NCBI RefSeq assembly: GCF_013359685.1
Contig: NZ_JABFMV010000004.1
Location: 186,001 to 250,000, forward strand
Direction of reading: 5' to 3'
DNA from: Leifsonia sp. C5G2
GTDB lineage: Bacteria; Actinomycetota; Actinomycetes; Actinomycetales; Microbacteriaceae
Length of the DNA: 64,000 nucleotides
This document shows positions 24,382-32,256 of the stretch, one piece after another. The position numbers and the translations under genes were made by a program. How positions within the stretch are numbered: position 1 is the first letter of the stretch; each line of letters opens with the position of its first letter. The notes under the pieces were generated by a model, which was given only the letters and a program-made list of their open reading frames with translations, did no database searches and was not told the origin of the DNA.

Positions 24382-24807
24382 TTAACTCTGCTCGCCGAAG
24401 GGGACGACGCCCGCGCCGTCGAACAAGTACACCTCGACGCCGAGGTCGGCGGCCGCGACGGCCACCCAGCCGTTGAGCGCGCGAGCGGTGACCGTGCTCA
24501 CCACGACGGCGGCGCGCTCCACCGCCGGTGCCGCTGCGCGCAGCCACAGGAGCTTGAACATGTCCGCCATCACCTTGTTGCGGTACGACGGCTTGTAGGA
24601 GCCCTGGTTCGCGACCAGCTGCACGACGATCGTGCCGGCCGCATCCATGCCCTCGACCTCGACCCGCACGCCCTCGGCGAGGAGCAGCTGGCGGGGGCGC
24701 AGCGGAGTGCCGAGCCGCTCGCTCAGCGCGGACAGCATCAACCGCTCCACCGACCCCTCGGCGAAGCGGTTCCACTCCCCTGCGCCGGACCCGTCCGTCC
24801 CTGCCAT
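24382..24807 (-). CDS. hypothetical protein, PD-(D/E)XK nuclease-like
   Basis: The 141-aa protein contains VRVEVEGMDAAGTIVVQLVA followed by NQGSYKPSYRNKVMADMFKLLWL. The pattern of a Glu/Asp-bearing strand, hydrophobic strand and Lys-rich helix recalls uncharacterised PD-(D/E)XK-like proteins common in actinobacteria. The canonical E-x-K is imperfect (VVQLVA where E is expected), so catalysis is doubtful. It ends just before the operator dyads of the flavin operon and is probably a separate transcription unit. Confidence 0.45.
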   Translation of the reverse strand: MAGTDGSGAGEWNRFAEGSVERLMLSALSERLGTPLRPRQLLLAEGVRVEVEGMDAAGTIVVQLVANQGSYKPSYRNKVMADMFKLLWLRAAAPAVERAAVVVSTVTARALNGWVAVAAADLGVEVYLFDGAGVVPFGEQS

Positions 24808-24877
24808 GCCGCCAGGATAGGCGCGGCCGGTTTCGGTCAGGTTTCCGGCCAGCGGTCGGACAGGGGTGCCCCACTCC

Positions 24878-24927
24878 TCACGAATCGCGCCGATTCGTGA
24901 GAAGCGGCGCTCATTCGTGACGAATCA
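24878..24927. repeat. intergenic palindromic repeat, TCACGAATCG / CGATTCGTGA family
   Basis: A 23-base perfect palindrome has arms TCACGAATCG and CGATTCGTGA around CGC at 24878-24900. It is followed by the half-site TTCGTGACGAATCA. The same 23 bases recur at 55101-55123. It overlaps the last codons of the MmyB-type gene by a few bases. The role is unknown; a small intergenic repeat or protein-binding site is likely. Confidence 0.7.
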
Positions 24928-25764
24928 CGGCGCAGGATGTCGAGCCGCCGGCTGGGCCAGCCCCGCCAGCATCCGGAGCTTCTCGTCGCTCTCGCTGCCG
25001 GCGTCGGGGTAGTAGACGACGAGGATGACGCCGCCGACGGGGAGCTTGTCGCGGTGGAGGCGCAGCTCGCCGACGACGGGGTGGTCGATCAGGGCGGTTC
25101 CGCCCTCCAGGTTGTGCACGTCGTGGCGGGCCCAGAGGGCTCGGAAGCGCTCGCTGGAGATGGCGAGCTCGCCGACCAGCTCGACGAAGCGGGCGTCGTC
25201 GACATCGTCCGCGATGTTGGCGCGGAGGGCGGCGACCATGCCCGCGGTGGCGGCGGACCAGTCGCGCTGAAAGGCCTGCTCCTCGGGATCGAGCAGCAGC
25301 GAGCGCAGGCGGTTGTGGCCGGGGCGGAGCCGCGGGGAGAGGGCGACGGCCAGGTCGTTGGAGGCCAGCACGTCGAACGACCGGCCCTCCACGAACGCCG
25401 GGACGCCGATGCTCGCCAGCAGGTGGTGCAGACGCTCGGGCACCCGCTCCTCCACGCGGCGGCGGCGCGCGGTGCGCGGGCGGTCGGCGCCGAGTCCGAC
25501 GAGGTAGGCGCTCTCGACGTCGTCGAGCTGCAGCACGCGGGCGAGCGACTCGAGCACCTGCACCGACGGGTGGGCGTCGCGGCCTCGTTCGAGCCGCAGG
25601 TAGTAGTCGGCGCTGATGCCGGCGAGCATCGCGACCTCCTCACGGCGGAGGCCGGGGACGCGCCGGTTGTCGCCCACCGGGAGGCCGACCTGCGCCGGGG
25701 TGACGAGGTCGCGGCGGGCGCGCAGGTACGCGCCGAGCCTGTTCGTGCGGTCGTCGTCGGTCAT
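24925..25764 (-). CDS. XRE-family regulator with MmyB-type ligand-binding domain
   Basis: The 279-aa protein has an N-terminal HTH with the diagnostic RVPGLRREEVAMLAGISADYYLRLERGR (in part; residues about 35-62) and a C-terminal MmyB-like domain (HPVVGELRLHRDKLPVGGVILVVYYP). Family members act as small-molecule-responsive repressors of adjacent oxidoreductase genes. The SDR gene starts 147 bases away on the other strand, which fits. A G/C-rich dyad (GGGGTGCCC..., CCCCGGATGGCCGGGG) lies in the gap and could be the operator. The tail (PDAGSESDEKLRMLAGL) matches the fragment at the window start in position. Confidence 0.85.
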   Translation of the reverse strand: MTDDDRTNRLGAYLRARRDLVTPAQVGLPVGDNRRVPGLRREEVAMLAGISADYYLRLERGRDAHPSVQVLESLARVLQLDDVESAYLVGLGADRPRTARRRRVEERVPERLHHLLASIGVPAFVEGRSFDVLASNDLAVALSPRLRPGHNRLRSLLLDPEEQAFQRDWSAATAGMVAALRANIADDVDDARFVELVGELAISSERFRALWARHDVHNLEGGTALIDHPVVGELRLHRDKLPVGGVILVVYYPDAGSESDEKLRMLAGLAQPAARHPAP

Positions 25765-25911
25765 GGACTCACGCTAACGCGCGACGGCACGGGATGGGGG
25801 TGCCCTGCCAGGACCCCGGATGGCCGGGGCTCTGCCGCGGTCGCGCGGCCGGAAGGATGCTCGATCCCGCGCCCGGCGACCGTTCGGGCGCAGAGAGAAA
25901 GGCGCATTCGC

Positions 25912-26670
25912 ATGGACATCAGCACTCGCACCGTCTTCATCGCGGGCGGAACCTCCGGCATCGGCCGCGAGTTGGCGCACCGGTTCGCCGCGGCGGGCAG
26001 CACGGTCGTGGTCGGCGGGCGCGACAGCGACGCCCTCGCCGCTGCCGCGGAGGACGGGTTCGGCGCGGTCCGCATCGACGTGACCGACGCCGCGTCGGTC
26101 GCCGAGGCGCGGGACGCGGTGCTCGCCGAGCATCCCGGAGTGGACACGGTCATCGTCATGTCCGGCGTCATGCTCATGGAGGACCTCCGGGACCCGGAGC
26201 ACTACGCCGCGGCCGAGACCACCGTCCAGACCAACCTGCTCGGCACGATCCGGGTGATCGACGCGTTCACTCCGCACCTGATCGCCCGCGGCGGCGGGAC
26301 GATCGTGACCGTCACCTCCGGGATCGCGTACCTGCCGTTCCCGCCGATGGCGACGTACGCGGCGTCGAAGGCCGGCGTCCACGCGTACTCCGAGGCGCTG
26401 CGTGTGCAGCTGGCGTCGAGCGGGATCGACGTGGTCGAGCTGGTGCCGCCGGCGGTCGCGTCGAGCGGCCAGGAGCGGGTCAACCCGCACGCGCTCGACC
26501 TCGGCGACTTCGCCACCGAGGTGATGGACCTGCTGGGCCAGGAGCCGACGCCGCCGCAGATCCTGGTCCAGGGCGTGCACATGCACCGCTGGGCGGAGAA
26601 GAACGGCACGTACGACGAGCTCGTCGCCCAGCGGGCGCAGTTCGTCTTCGACCAGCAGGCGAACGGCTGA
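25912..26670 (+). CDS. short-chain dehydrogenase/reductase (DltE-like)
   Basis: This 252-aa Rossmann protein has the cofactor motif GGTSGIGRE, the V-M-S-G-V strand in place of NAG, and the catalytic S-x11-Y-x3-K as TVTSGIAYLPFPPMATYAASK. Lack of a clear Arg after the first strand leaves NADH or NADPH preference open. The frame extends far upstream into the opposite gene; ATG 25912 follows GAGAGAAAGG. It is divergent from the MmyB regulator, its likely controller. The substrate is unknown. Confidence 0.85.
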   Translation: MDISTRTVFIAGGTSGIGRELAHRFAAAGSTVVVGGRDSDALAAAAEDGFGAVRIDVTDAASVAEARDAVLAEHPGVDTVIVMSGVMLMEDLRDPEHYAAAETTVQTNLLGTIRVIDAFTPHLIARGGGTIVTVTSGIAYLPFPPMATYAASKAGVHAYSEALRVQLASSGIDVVELVPPAVASSGQERVNPHALDLGDFATEVMDLLGQEPTPPQILVQGVHMHRWAEKNGTYDELVAQRAQFVFDQQANG

Positions 26671-26673
26671 GCC

Positions 26674-27087
26674 TCAGCGGGCGGGCGCCGTCGGAACGGA
26701 CCCGACCGGCGCCCCGCCGAGGGGCGCGCCGACCGGCGCCTCGGCGGGCCGGGTGGGCTGGGCGAGCAGCACGATGAGGACGATGAGCCCTGCGATCGGG
26801 AGCAGCAGCCAGAAGACGTGACCCCAGCCGTAGCCGGCGTCGCGCAGCCGCCGGACGGTCACCGCGAGCAGCGGCAGCGCGGTCGCGGCGCCGAACGCCG
26901 CCGCCAGGCTGCTGCCGATGAACACAACGCCGTCCGGGGTGGCGATGTTGAGGGCGGCGAGCGCCGCGGCCGCCAGGTACACGAACAGGGCGAACCACCA
27001 GAACTCCGGCCGTCTGGCCGTGCCGGTGAACTCCGCGTACTTGCGGAGGTCGGTCCGGATCGCCTCGAAGAACGTCATGGCGTCCAC
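26674..27087 (-). CDS. DUF805 membrane protein
   Basis: The 137-aa protein (134 if ATG 27078 is used, giving MTFFEAIR) matches DUF805: FTGTARRPEFWWFALFVYL, then VTVRRLRDAGYGWGHVFWLLLPIAG with the conserved RRLxDxGxS-type motif. Four hydrophobic helices are expected, then a Pro/Ala-rich cytosolic tail. Function is unknown. It ends three bases from the convergent SDR stop. Confidence 0.8.
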   Translation of the reverse strand: MDAMTFFEAIRTDLRKYAEFTGTARRPEFWWFALFVYLAAAALAALNIATPDGVVFIGSSLAAAFGAATALPLLAVTVRRLRDAGYGWGHVFWLLLPIAGLIVLIVLLAQPTRPAEAPVGAPLGGAPVGSVPTAPAR

Positions 27088-27093
27088 TTCCCC

Positions 27094-27399
27094 TTACGTC
27101 TCGTCGGAGTGCGCGAGCTGCTCCGGTTCGCCGGTGGCGGCGAGGATGGCCTCCTCCACGCGGTGCTCGCTGCGGTGGGGCCGGTCGACCGCGAAGAGGT
27201 AGATCGCATCCAGCGCGCCGAGGGTGTTGGAGAGCAGCAGGGTCACGAACCACGGCTTGCTCCCGTTGCGTGCAGCGCGCCAGAGCGACGCGCCCTTCCA
27301 GGCGAGGCTCCAGACGACCACGGCCCCGATCACGACCTTGCCGCCGGGTGGCATGTCCCGCCACGACATCGTGCCCATGCTCTGCGTCTTCGCTTTCAT
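27094..27399 (-). CDS. DUF5652 family small membrane protein
   Basis: The ATG at 27399 gives a 101-aa protein. The core VVWSLAWKGASLWRAARNGSK followed by PWFVTLLLSNTLGALDAIYLF matches the DUF5652 pattern W-K-x2-A-L-W-x-A-A-R...W-F...N-T-x-G-x-L-x-x-x-Y, with two helices. Function is unknown. A DosR-like box lies 36 bases upstream in the shared promoter region with the plus-strand PNPOx gene, so it probably belongs to the dormancy regulon. Confidence 0.7.
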   Translation of the reverse strand: MKAKTQSMGTMSWRDMPPGGKVVIGAVVVWSLAWKGASLWRAARNGSKPWFVTLLLSNTLGALDAIYLFAVDRPHRSEHRVEEAILAATGEPEQLAHSDET

Positions 27400-27434
27400 G
27401 CGTCCAGCCAAGCCTCTCCGGCGGGCGGTGCGAA

Positions 27435-27448
27435 GGGCCGAAAGTCCT
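27435..27448. promoter_or_regulatory. DosR/DevR-like box
   Basis: GGGCCGAAAGTCCT sits between the divergent DUF5652 and PNPOx-like genes. It matches the palindrome found in five other intergenic regions of the stress island (consensus GGGnCnWWnGnCCC), close to the mycobacterial DosR core GGGACTTTNGTCCC. Confidence 0.6.
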
Positions 27449-27506
27449 AACGGACGTGCGGTTTTCCGCGGGAGGCTCGACACACGAGCCGAGGTGAGGA
27501 GCACGC

Positions 27507-27998
27507 ATGGTGATGGAGCTGACCCGCGACGAGATCGACGACGTGCTGGCAGGCCAGATCGTCGGCCGGCTGGGGCTGGTCGACGGCTCCACCCCCTACG
27601 TCGTCCCCATCTCGTACGCGTACCGCGACGGCGACATCTACGCGCACAGCGCGCAGGGCCGCAAGCTGGACGCGCTGCGGTCGCACCCGGAGGTGTGCTT
27701 CGAGGTGGACGACGTGTCCAGCGTCGACGACTGGCGCAGCGTGATCGCCTGGGGCTACTTCGAGCAGCTGGTCGGCGCCGACGCGCGCGAGGGGCTCGAC
27801 ATCCTGCTCGACCGCTTCCGCCCGGTGTTCGCGGAGACAGGGACCGAGCACCCGGGGGCCGAGATCGGGATGATGCGCACGCTCGACATCCCGCGCTCCG
27901 CCTCCGCCGGGCCGGACCTCGGCCGCCCGAGCTCGTCCGCGGCGGTCTACCGCATCCGGCTGGAGACGGTGACCGGGCGGGCGGAGCGCCCGCGATGA
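27507..27998 (+). CDS. PNPOx-like FMN-binding split-barrel protein
   Basis: This 163-aa protein has the flavin-nucleotide-binding pattern LTRDEIDDVLAGQIVGRLGLVDGSTPYVVPISY (in part), then YAHSAQGRKLDALRSHPEVCFEVDD and WRSVIAWGYFEQL. Such proteins bind FMN, F420 or heme and several belong to the mycobacterial DosR regulon. The stop overlaps the next USP gene by four bases. The first of two PNPOx-like genes in this island, it starts a four-gene operon with three USP genes. Confidence 0.8.
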   Translation: MVMELTRDEIDDVLAGQIVGRLGLVDGSTPYVVPISYAYRDGDIYAHSAQGRKLDALRSHPEVCFEVDDVSSVDDWRSVIAWGYFEQLVGADAREGLDILLDRFRPVFAETGTEHPGAEIGMMRTLDIPRSASAGPDLGRPSSSAAVYRIRLETVTGRAERPR

Positions 27999-28879
27999 GC
28001 GACGGGAGGACCGTCGTCGGGTTCGACGGCACGGCGTCCGCGTGGCGGGCGCTGGACTGGGCCGCCCTGCGGGTCGGCACCCGCGGCGGCACGCTCGATG
28101 TCGTGATGGCTCTCGACACGCGGCTCGGCGCGGCCGTGTTCGGGCCGCATACGGACCTCTCGGTGACGGTGGAGGCGGAGCTCCGGCAGGCGCGCGCCCA
28201 CGTGGCGTCGCTCGTGCCGGGAGTCTCCGCCGAGTTCCGCTGGGTGGACGGGCCGCCGGCCGGCGCTCTGCTGCGTGCGGCCGAGGGCGCATCCCTGCTC
28301 GCCGTCGGTACGGACCGCCGGATCGACGGGTCGGGCGCCCGCATCGGCTCCCTCCCCCTCCGGGTCGCGGCGAAGGCGGAGTGCACGGTGGCGATCATCC
28401 CGGACACCCCTGCGCCGAAGCGGAACGTCGTCGTGGTCGGCATCGACCGGTCGAGCTTCGCCCGGTCGGCGCTGGCGCTCGCGGTCACCGAGGCGAGCTG
28501 GCTCGGGGCCGACATCGAGGCGGTGCACACGTGGGACGTCCCGCAGGTCTTCCAGCGCGCCCTCGACGAGGGGCAGACGCTCGACAAGGACTTCCTGGCG
28601 CGGGAGCAGACGGTGGTGTCCGACGCGATCGCCGACGTGCCGATCGCGCGGGAGGCGCCGATCACCCCGCTCGTCGTCCGGAGGAACCCCGCGACGGCCC
28701 TGATCGAGCGCGGGACGGGCGCGGCACTGGTCGTCGTCGGCACCCGCGGCCGCGGACGGTTCGCGGCGACGATGCTGGGCTCGGTCAGTCACGACCTGCT
28801 GCTCGATCTGCCGTGTCCCGTGCTGGTGACGCCGAAGGAGTACGCGTTCGTCGTCCCCGAGACCGTCGCGGACCAGTGA
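27995..28879 (+). CDS. universal stress protein, two USP domains
   Basis: The 294-aa protein has tandem USP domains. The first begins TVVGFDGTASAWRALDWAAL and lacks the usual ATP loop (LLAVGTDRRIDG). The second begins VVVVGIDRSSFARSALALAV and ends with LVVVGTRGRGRFAATMLGSVSH, a good G-x2-G-x9-G-S ATP-binding motif. So only the second domain looks able to bind ATP. It overlaps the PNPOx gene and is followed 17 bases on by another USP. Confidence 0.87.
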   Translation: MSDGRTVVGFDGTASAWRALDWAALRVGTRGGTLDVVMALDTRLGAAVFGPHTDLSVTVEAELRQARAHVASLVPGVSAEFRWVDGPPAGALLRAAEGASLLAVGTDRRIDGSGARIGSLPLRVAAKAECTVAIIPDTPAPKRNVVVVGIDRSSFARSALALAVTEASWLGADIEAVHTWDVPQVFQRALDEGQTLDKDFLAREQTVVSDAIADVPIAREAPITPLVVRRNPATALIERGTGAALVVVGTRGRGRFAATMLGSVSHDLLLDLPCPVLVTPKEYAFVVPETVADQ

Positions 28880-28896
28880 GCCGAGGGGGAACGACC

Positions 28897-29346
28897 ATGC
28901 AGCCATCGAGGACCGTCTCGCCTCCCATCGTCTGCGGTGTGGACGGGTCGGAGGAGTCGCGGAGGGCGCTGCACGAGGCGGCACGGCTGGCCGAGGCGCT
29001 CGGCACGCGGCTGGAGGTCGTCATGGCCTGGCAGCACTCCACGTCGATGTACGACGCGTACTACCCGGAGCCGGGGCGCGGGCCGAAGGCCGTCGCGTAC
29101 GGCGTGCTCGAAGAACTCGTCCGCGGGGAGTTCGGCGACGCGCGCCCCGAGTGGGTGCACCTGCACGCCGAGCTCGGGCACCCGGGGACGGTGCTCGCCG
29201 CTGCGGCGAAGGACGCGGCGATGCTCGTCGTCGGGAGCAGGGGGCTCAGCGGCCTGGCGTCGCCGTTCCTCGGCTCCGTCAGTCTGTACTGCGCGACCCA
29301 GGCACCGTGCCCGGTGCTGGTGGTCCGACCGGAGGGAAGACCATGA
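28897..29346 (+). CDS. universal stress protein, single domain
   Basis: This 149-aa protein has one USP domain: IVCGVDGSEESRRALHEAAR at the N-terminus and MLVVGSRGLSGLASPFLGSV with the complete G-x2-G-x9-G-S ATP loop. ATG 28897 follows GAGGGGGAACGACC. Its stop overlaps the following USP gene (ATGA). It is part of the 27507-30200 operon. Confidence 0.87.
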   Translation: MQPSRTVSPPIVCGVDGSEESRRALHEAARLAEALGTRLEVVMAWQHSTSMYDAYYPEPGRGPKAVAYGVLEELVRGEFGDARPEWVHLHAELGHPGTVLAAAAKDAAMLVVGSRGLSGLASPFLGSVSLYCATQAPCPVLVVRPEGRP

Positions 29347-30200
29347 ACGAACGGACGGTCGTCGGCTGGGACGGCTCGCTCGAGGCCGAGCAGGCCCTGG
29401 AGTGGGCGGTGCGCCGCGCCGAGCAGAACGACGACGCCATCCTGCTGGTGGATGTGGAGGACGACGACAAGCCGATCCCCGGCCGCGTCGTCACACCGGA
29501 GATGGTGGCACGGCGGCATGAGGCCGCGGACGAGCGCGCCCGGCGGGTGACCGAGGAGCATCCGGGACTCCGCGTCAACACGCACATCATGGCCGGCGAC
29601 CGCCTGGAGGAGCTTGGCCGGTTCTCCCGGCCGGACAACCTGGTCGTGGTCGGGACCGGTCAGCGCAGCGGGCCGCGCGCCCGCTACCACTGGTCGCTCG
29701 GAGCGCGCCTCGCGGCGACGGCACGCGGGGCGGTGGCGGTGATCCCGGCGCTGCCGGAGGAGGGCCGCTCGAGCGTCGTGGTCGGTGTCGATGGGTCGGA
29801 GGTGTCCCTCAAGGCGGCGCGGTTCGCCGCGCGGGAGGCACGCAGGCTCGGGCACGAGCTGGTCGTCGTGCACTCCTGGCTCGACCCGTTGGTGAGCGTC
29901 TCGGGCGCGGTGTCGGAGGGCCCGTTGCTCGGCGAGCTGGAGGACGAGCACGGGGCGATGCTGGACTCGGTGACCGGCAGCCTGCGCAGCGCCAACCCCG
30001 ACCTGACCATCACGTCACGGCTGGTGCGCGACCAGGTCTACTACGCGCTCGCCGGGCCGGTCCACTCCGCATCGCTGCTCGTGCTCGGCACGCAGCAGCA
30101 CCGCGGAGTCGACCGCTTCCTGCTCGGCTCGGTGAGCCACGCGATGATCCTGCACATCGAGGTGCCGACCGTGGTCGTGACGCCGGGATGCCTGGTGTGA
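29343..30200 (+). CDS. universal stress protein, two USP domains
   Basis: The 285-aa protein has two USP domains (RTVVGWDGSLEAEQALEWAV and SSVVVGVDGSEVSLKAARFA). In both, the ATP loop is altered: GTGQRSGPRARYHWSLG in the first, and LGTQQHRGVDRFLLGSVSH in the second retains most of the pattern. It is the last gene of the operon and its stop is 14 bases from the convergent small gene. Confidence 0.87.
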   Translation: MNERTVVGWDGSLEAEQALEWAVRRAEQNDDAILLVDVEDDDKPIPGRVVTPEMVARRHEAADERARRVTEEHPGLRVNTHIMAGDRLEELGRFSRPDNLVVVGTGQRSGPRARYHWSLGARLAATARGAVAVIPALPEEGRSSVVVGVDGSEVSLKAARFAAREARRLGHELVVVHSWLDPLVSVSGAVSEGPLLGELEDEHGAMLDSVTGSLRSANPDLTITSRLVRDQVYYALAGPVHSASLLVLGTQQHRGVDRFLLGSVSHAMILHIEVPTVVVTPGCLV

Positions 30201-30214
30201 GCCGTGTCGCCGGC

Positions 30215-30499
30215 TCAGATGCCCCAGTCGTCGAACTCGTCGGCGGGCATCGTGATGGCCTCCGCCATGGCCGCTCCGGCTGCGGCCGGCTCATGGTCGG
30301 TGCCCGGCTCGTCGCGCCGTTCGATGAACACCGGCAGCCCCGGGCTGACCAGGGCCTCCATCGCACCGTCGCCCGTGCGCATCACGACGAACTCGCCGCC
30401 GCTGCGCACCGCCTCGATGAGCCGGCCCCTGACCTCTTCGATGTCGTCGTCCCCCACGACGAACCGCCGCCCCGCGATGGTGATGATGTGCCGTGACAC
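30215..30499 (-). CDS. small hypothetical protein
   Basis: This 94-aa protein starts with GTG 30499 after AGGAGATGCCGC. The N-terminal half forms beta strands and a helix (IITIAGRRFVVGDDDIEEVRGRL); the C-terminal half is acidic. I recognise no family. It is probably cytosolic, within the stress-gene island, with its own promoter in the 145-base gap it shares with the plus-strand membrane gene. Confidence 0.5.
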   Translation of the reverse strand: MSRHIITIAGRRFVVGDDDIEEVRGRLIEAVRSGGEFVVMRTGDGAMEALVSPGLPVFIERRDEPGTDHEPAAAGAAMAEAITMPADEFDDWGI

Positions 30500-30644
30500 G
30501 CGGCATCTCCTGCCTGATGGGCCCGCGCCGCCGCTGTGGTCGGCCGACGTCGGAAGGCGCGCACGTTGCCGCGTAGGCGTCGGGCAGAGCTTACCTGCAC
30601 AGGCTGTGCATCCCTAGCCGATCGAGAAACTGGAGGGTTCTCTC

Positions 30645-30845
30645 ATGGCAGACAGCAGAAGCACCCGGGTGGTCGAGAGCGCAGGCCCGTGGGGCTTCGT
30701 GTTCCTGCTCGCCTACATCGGCGCCGCGATCTACTTCGTCTCCGTCTCGGACGGCTCGTTCTGGGGAGTCGTCCTCGGTCTCCTGCAGGCGTTCGTCTGG
30801 CCGGTGTACGTCACCTATCACGTTCTGGTGCTGCTGGGGGCGTGA
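30645..30845 (+). CDS. small membrane protein
   Basis: The 66-aa protein has a strong ribosome site (TGGAGGG) and two hydrophobic helices: GFVFLLAYIGAAIYFVSV and WGVVLGLLQAFVWPVYVTYHVLVLL. It has the look of small actinobacterial stress-related membrane proteins. Its last 35 bases overlap the convergent BON gene. Function is unknown. Confidence 0.6.
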   Translation: MADSRSTRVVESAGPWGFVFLLAYIGAAIYFVSVSDGSFWGVVLGLLQAFVWPVYVTYHVLVLLGA

Positions 30846-31560
30846 CCGGGAAGCTCTCCGGGTCGACGACCAGGAGGTCGTGGACCGCGGTGACGTGCGG
30901 CGACGCCCACGCGGTGCGCACGGCCTGAGCCCGCTCGGCCCAGGAGCCGACGTGTCCGCTGAGGGTGACCTCCGTGCCGTCCACGGTGGCCCGGATGCGG
31001 CGGGCGTCGAGGATGGCGTTGCGCGTGATGGCGTTCCCGATCTGCTCCAGCACGTCCTCGGCCTGCGGCCGGCGGGTCAGCTCGATCCGGTTGTCCACCT
31101 CGTGCACGCCGTAGATGTGCTGCACGGCCGACTTCGCGGCGGCTCGCTGGAAGTCCCACTCCACGGTGCCTGTGAGGACGACGCGGTGCCCTTGCACCTC
31201 GGCCCGGACGCCCTCCTGCGGAACGCTCGCCGTCCAGGCCAGGATCGCGTTGACGGCCGACGCGAGCTTGTGCCCGCTCGGCTCCCCGGCCCCGCCCTTC
31301 AACCGGAGCTCGTCGGCGACCGTGCGCACGCCGGCGACACGCTGCGCAGCGCCGACCGCGGCGATGCGCTCGTGCAGCGACGACACGTCGCCGGTGAGGG
31401 TCACCACGCCGTCGTCGACGGCCACCCCGATGGTGGGGCTCTGCACCTCGGGCGTCCAGGCGAGCTCCGCCTCGACGGCCTCCCGGACCCGGAGCTCCTC
31501 GTGCACCCGGGCCTTCTCGCTCGGCGCCGGCTCCGGCTTCGTCATGCTCATGCTGTCCAT
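30811..31560 (-). CDS. BON-domain protein with three BON domains
   Basis: The 249-aa protein has three BON domains, each with the G-x-V-x-L-x-G-x-V core: IGVAVDDGVVTLTGDVSS, VRAEVQGHRVVLTGTVEWDF and IRATVDGTEVTLSGHVGS. No signal peptide is visible, so unlike OsmY it is probably cytosolic. BON proteins bind membranes or proteins in osmotic and stationary-phase stress. A DosR-like box lies 36 bases upstream, between this gene and the regulator gene. Confidence 0.85.
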   Translation of the reverse strand: MDSMSMTKPEPAPSEKARVHEELRVREAVEAELAWTPEVQSPTIGVAVDDGVVTLTGDVSSLHERIAAVGAAQRVAGVRTVADELRLKGGAGEPSGHKLASAVNAILAWTASVPQEGVRAEVQGHRVVLTGTVEWDFQRAAAKSAVQHIYGVHEVDNRIELTRRPQAEDVLEQIGNAITRNAILDARRIRATVDGTEVTLSGHVGSWAERAQAVRTAWASPHVTAVHDLLVVDPESFPVTPPAAPERDR

Positions 31561-31596
31561 GGCGACGAGCCTGCCGTTCCCGCGGCTCCGGCTGGA

Positions 31597-31611
31597 AGGC
31601 CGAAGGTCCCC
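31597..31611. promoter_or_regulatory. DosR/DevR-like box upstream of the BON gene
   Basis: AGGCCGAAGGTCCCC lies between the stop of the response-regulator gene and the BON gene start. It is a near match to the island's palindrome GGGCCGAAGGTCCC, with one end base changed. It suggests that the adjacent two-component system controls the BON gene. Confidence 0.5.
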
Positions 31612-32256
31612 TCAAGCCTTGCTGCGGTGGTCGAGCTGCAGCACGGCCGCCTGCGTCCGCCGCTCGAGGCCGAGCTTGGCGAGCAGCGAGCTGACGTAGT
31701 TCTTCACCGTCTTCTCCGCCAGGCCGAGGCGCTCGCCGATCTGGCGGTTCGTCAGCCCGTCGGCGATGAGCGCGAGCACCTGCCGCTCGCGCAGCCCGAG
31801 CGACTCGAATCGCGGGTCGTCGGCCGGCTCCCGCAGCTGCGACGAGACCCGGGAGGCCACGCGCGGGTCGATCAAGCGCTTGCCGCGGGCCGCGGCGCGG
31901 ATGTCGTCGAGCAGCGAGCTGCCGCGGATGTCCTTGATGACGTAGCCATCGGCCCCGGCGATGACGGCGGCCCGCAGCGCGTCTTCGTCGTCGTACGCGG
32001 TGAGCATCAGGCAGCGGATGCCGGGCTCGTCCTGCTTGATCCGGCGGCAGACGTCGATGCCGCTCCCGTCGGGGAGCCGCACGTCGAGCACGGCGACATC
32101 CGGCCGGACCGCGAGGATGCGCGCCCGCGCCTGCGCCGCAGTGGCCGCCTCGCCGACGACCTCCAGGTCGTCCTGCGCGTCGATGAGGGCGACCAGCCCG
32201 CGGCGGACGATCTCGTGGTCGTCTGCGAGGAAGACGCGGATGGCCGTCCCGGTCAT
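31612..32256 (-). CDS. NarL/DosR-type response regulator
   Basis: The 214-aa protein has a receiver domain (VFLADDHEIVRRGLVALI; phospho-Asp in VAVLDVRLPDGSG; Lys in VIKDIRGSSL) and a LuxR HTH (LGLRERQVLALIADGLTNRQIGERLGLAEKTVKNYVSSLLAKL, in parts). Closest by pattern is DosR/DevR of mycobacteria. The start overlaps the kinase stop by four bases, so they are co-translated. It is the natural candidate for binding the GGGCCGAAAGTCCC-type boxes across the island. Confidence 0.9.
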   Translation of the reverse strand: MTGTAIRVFLADDHEIVRRGLVALIDAQDDLEVVGEAATAAQARARILAVRPDVAVLDVRLPDGSGIDVCRRIKQDEPGIRCLMLTAYDDEDALRAAVIAGADGYVIKDIRGSSLLDDIRAAARGKRLIDPRVASRVSSQLREPADDPRFESLGLRERQVLALIADGLTNRQIGERLGLAEKTVKNYVSSLLAKLGLERRTQAAVLQLDHRSKA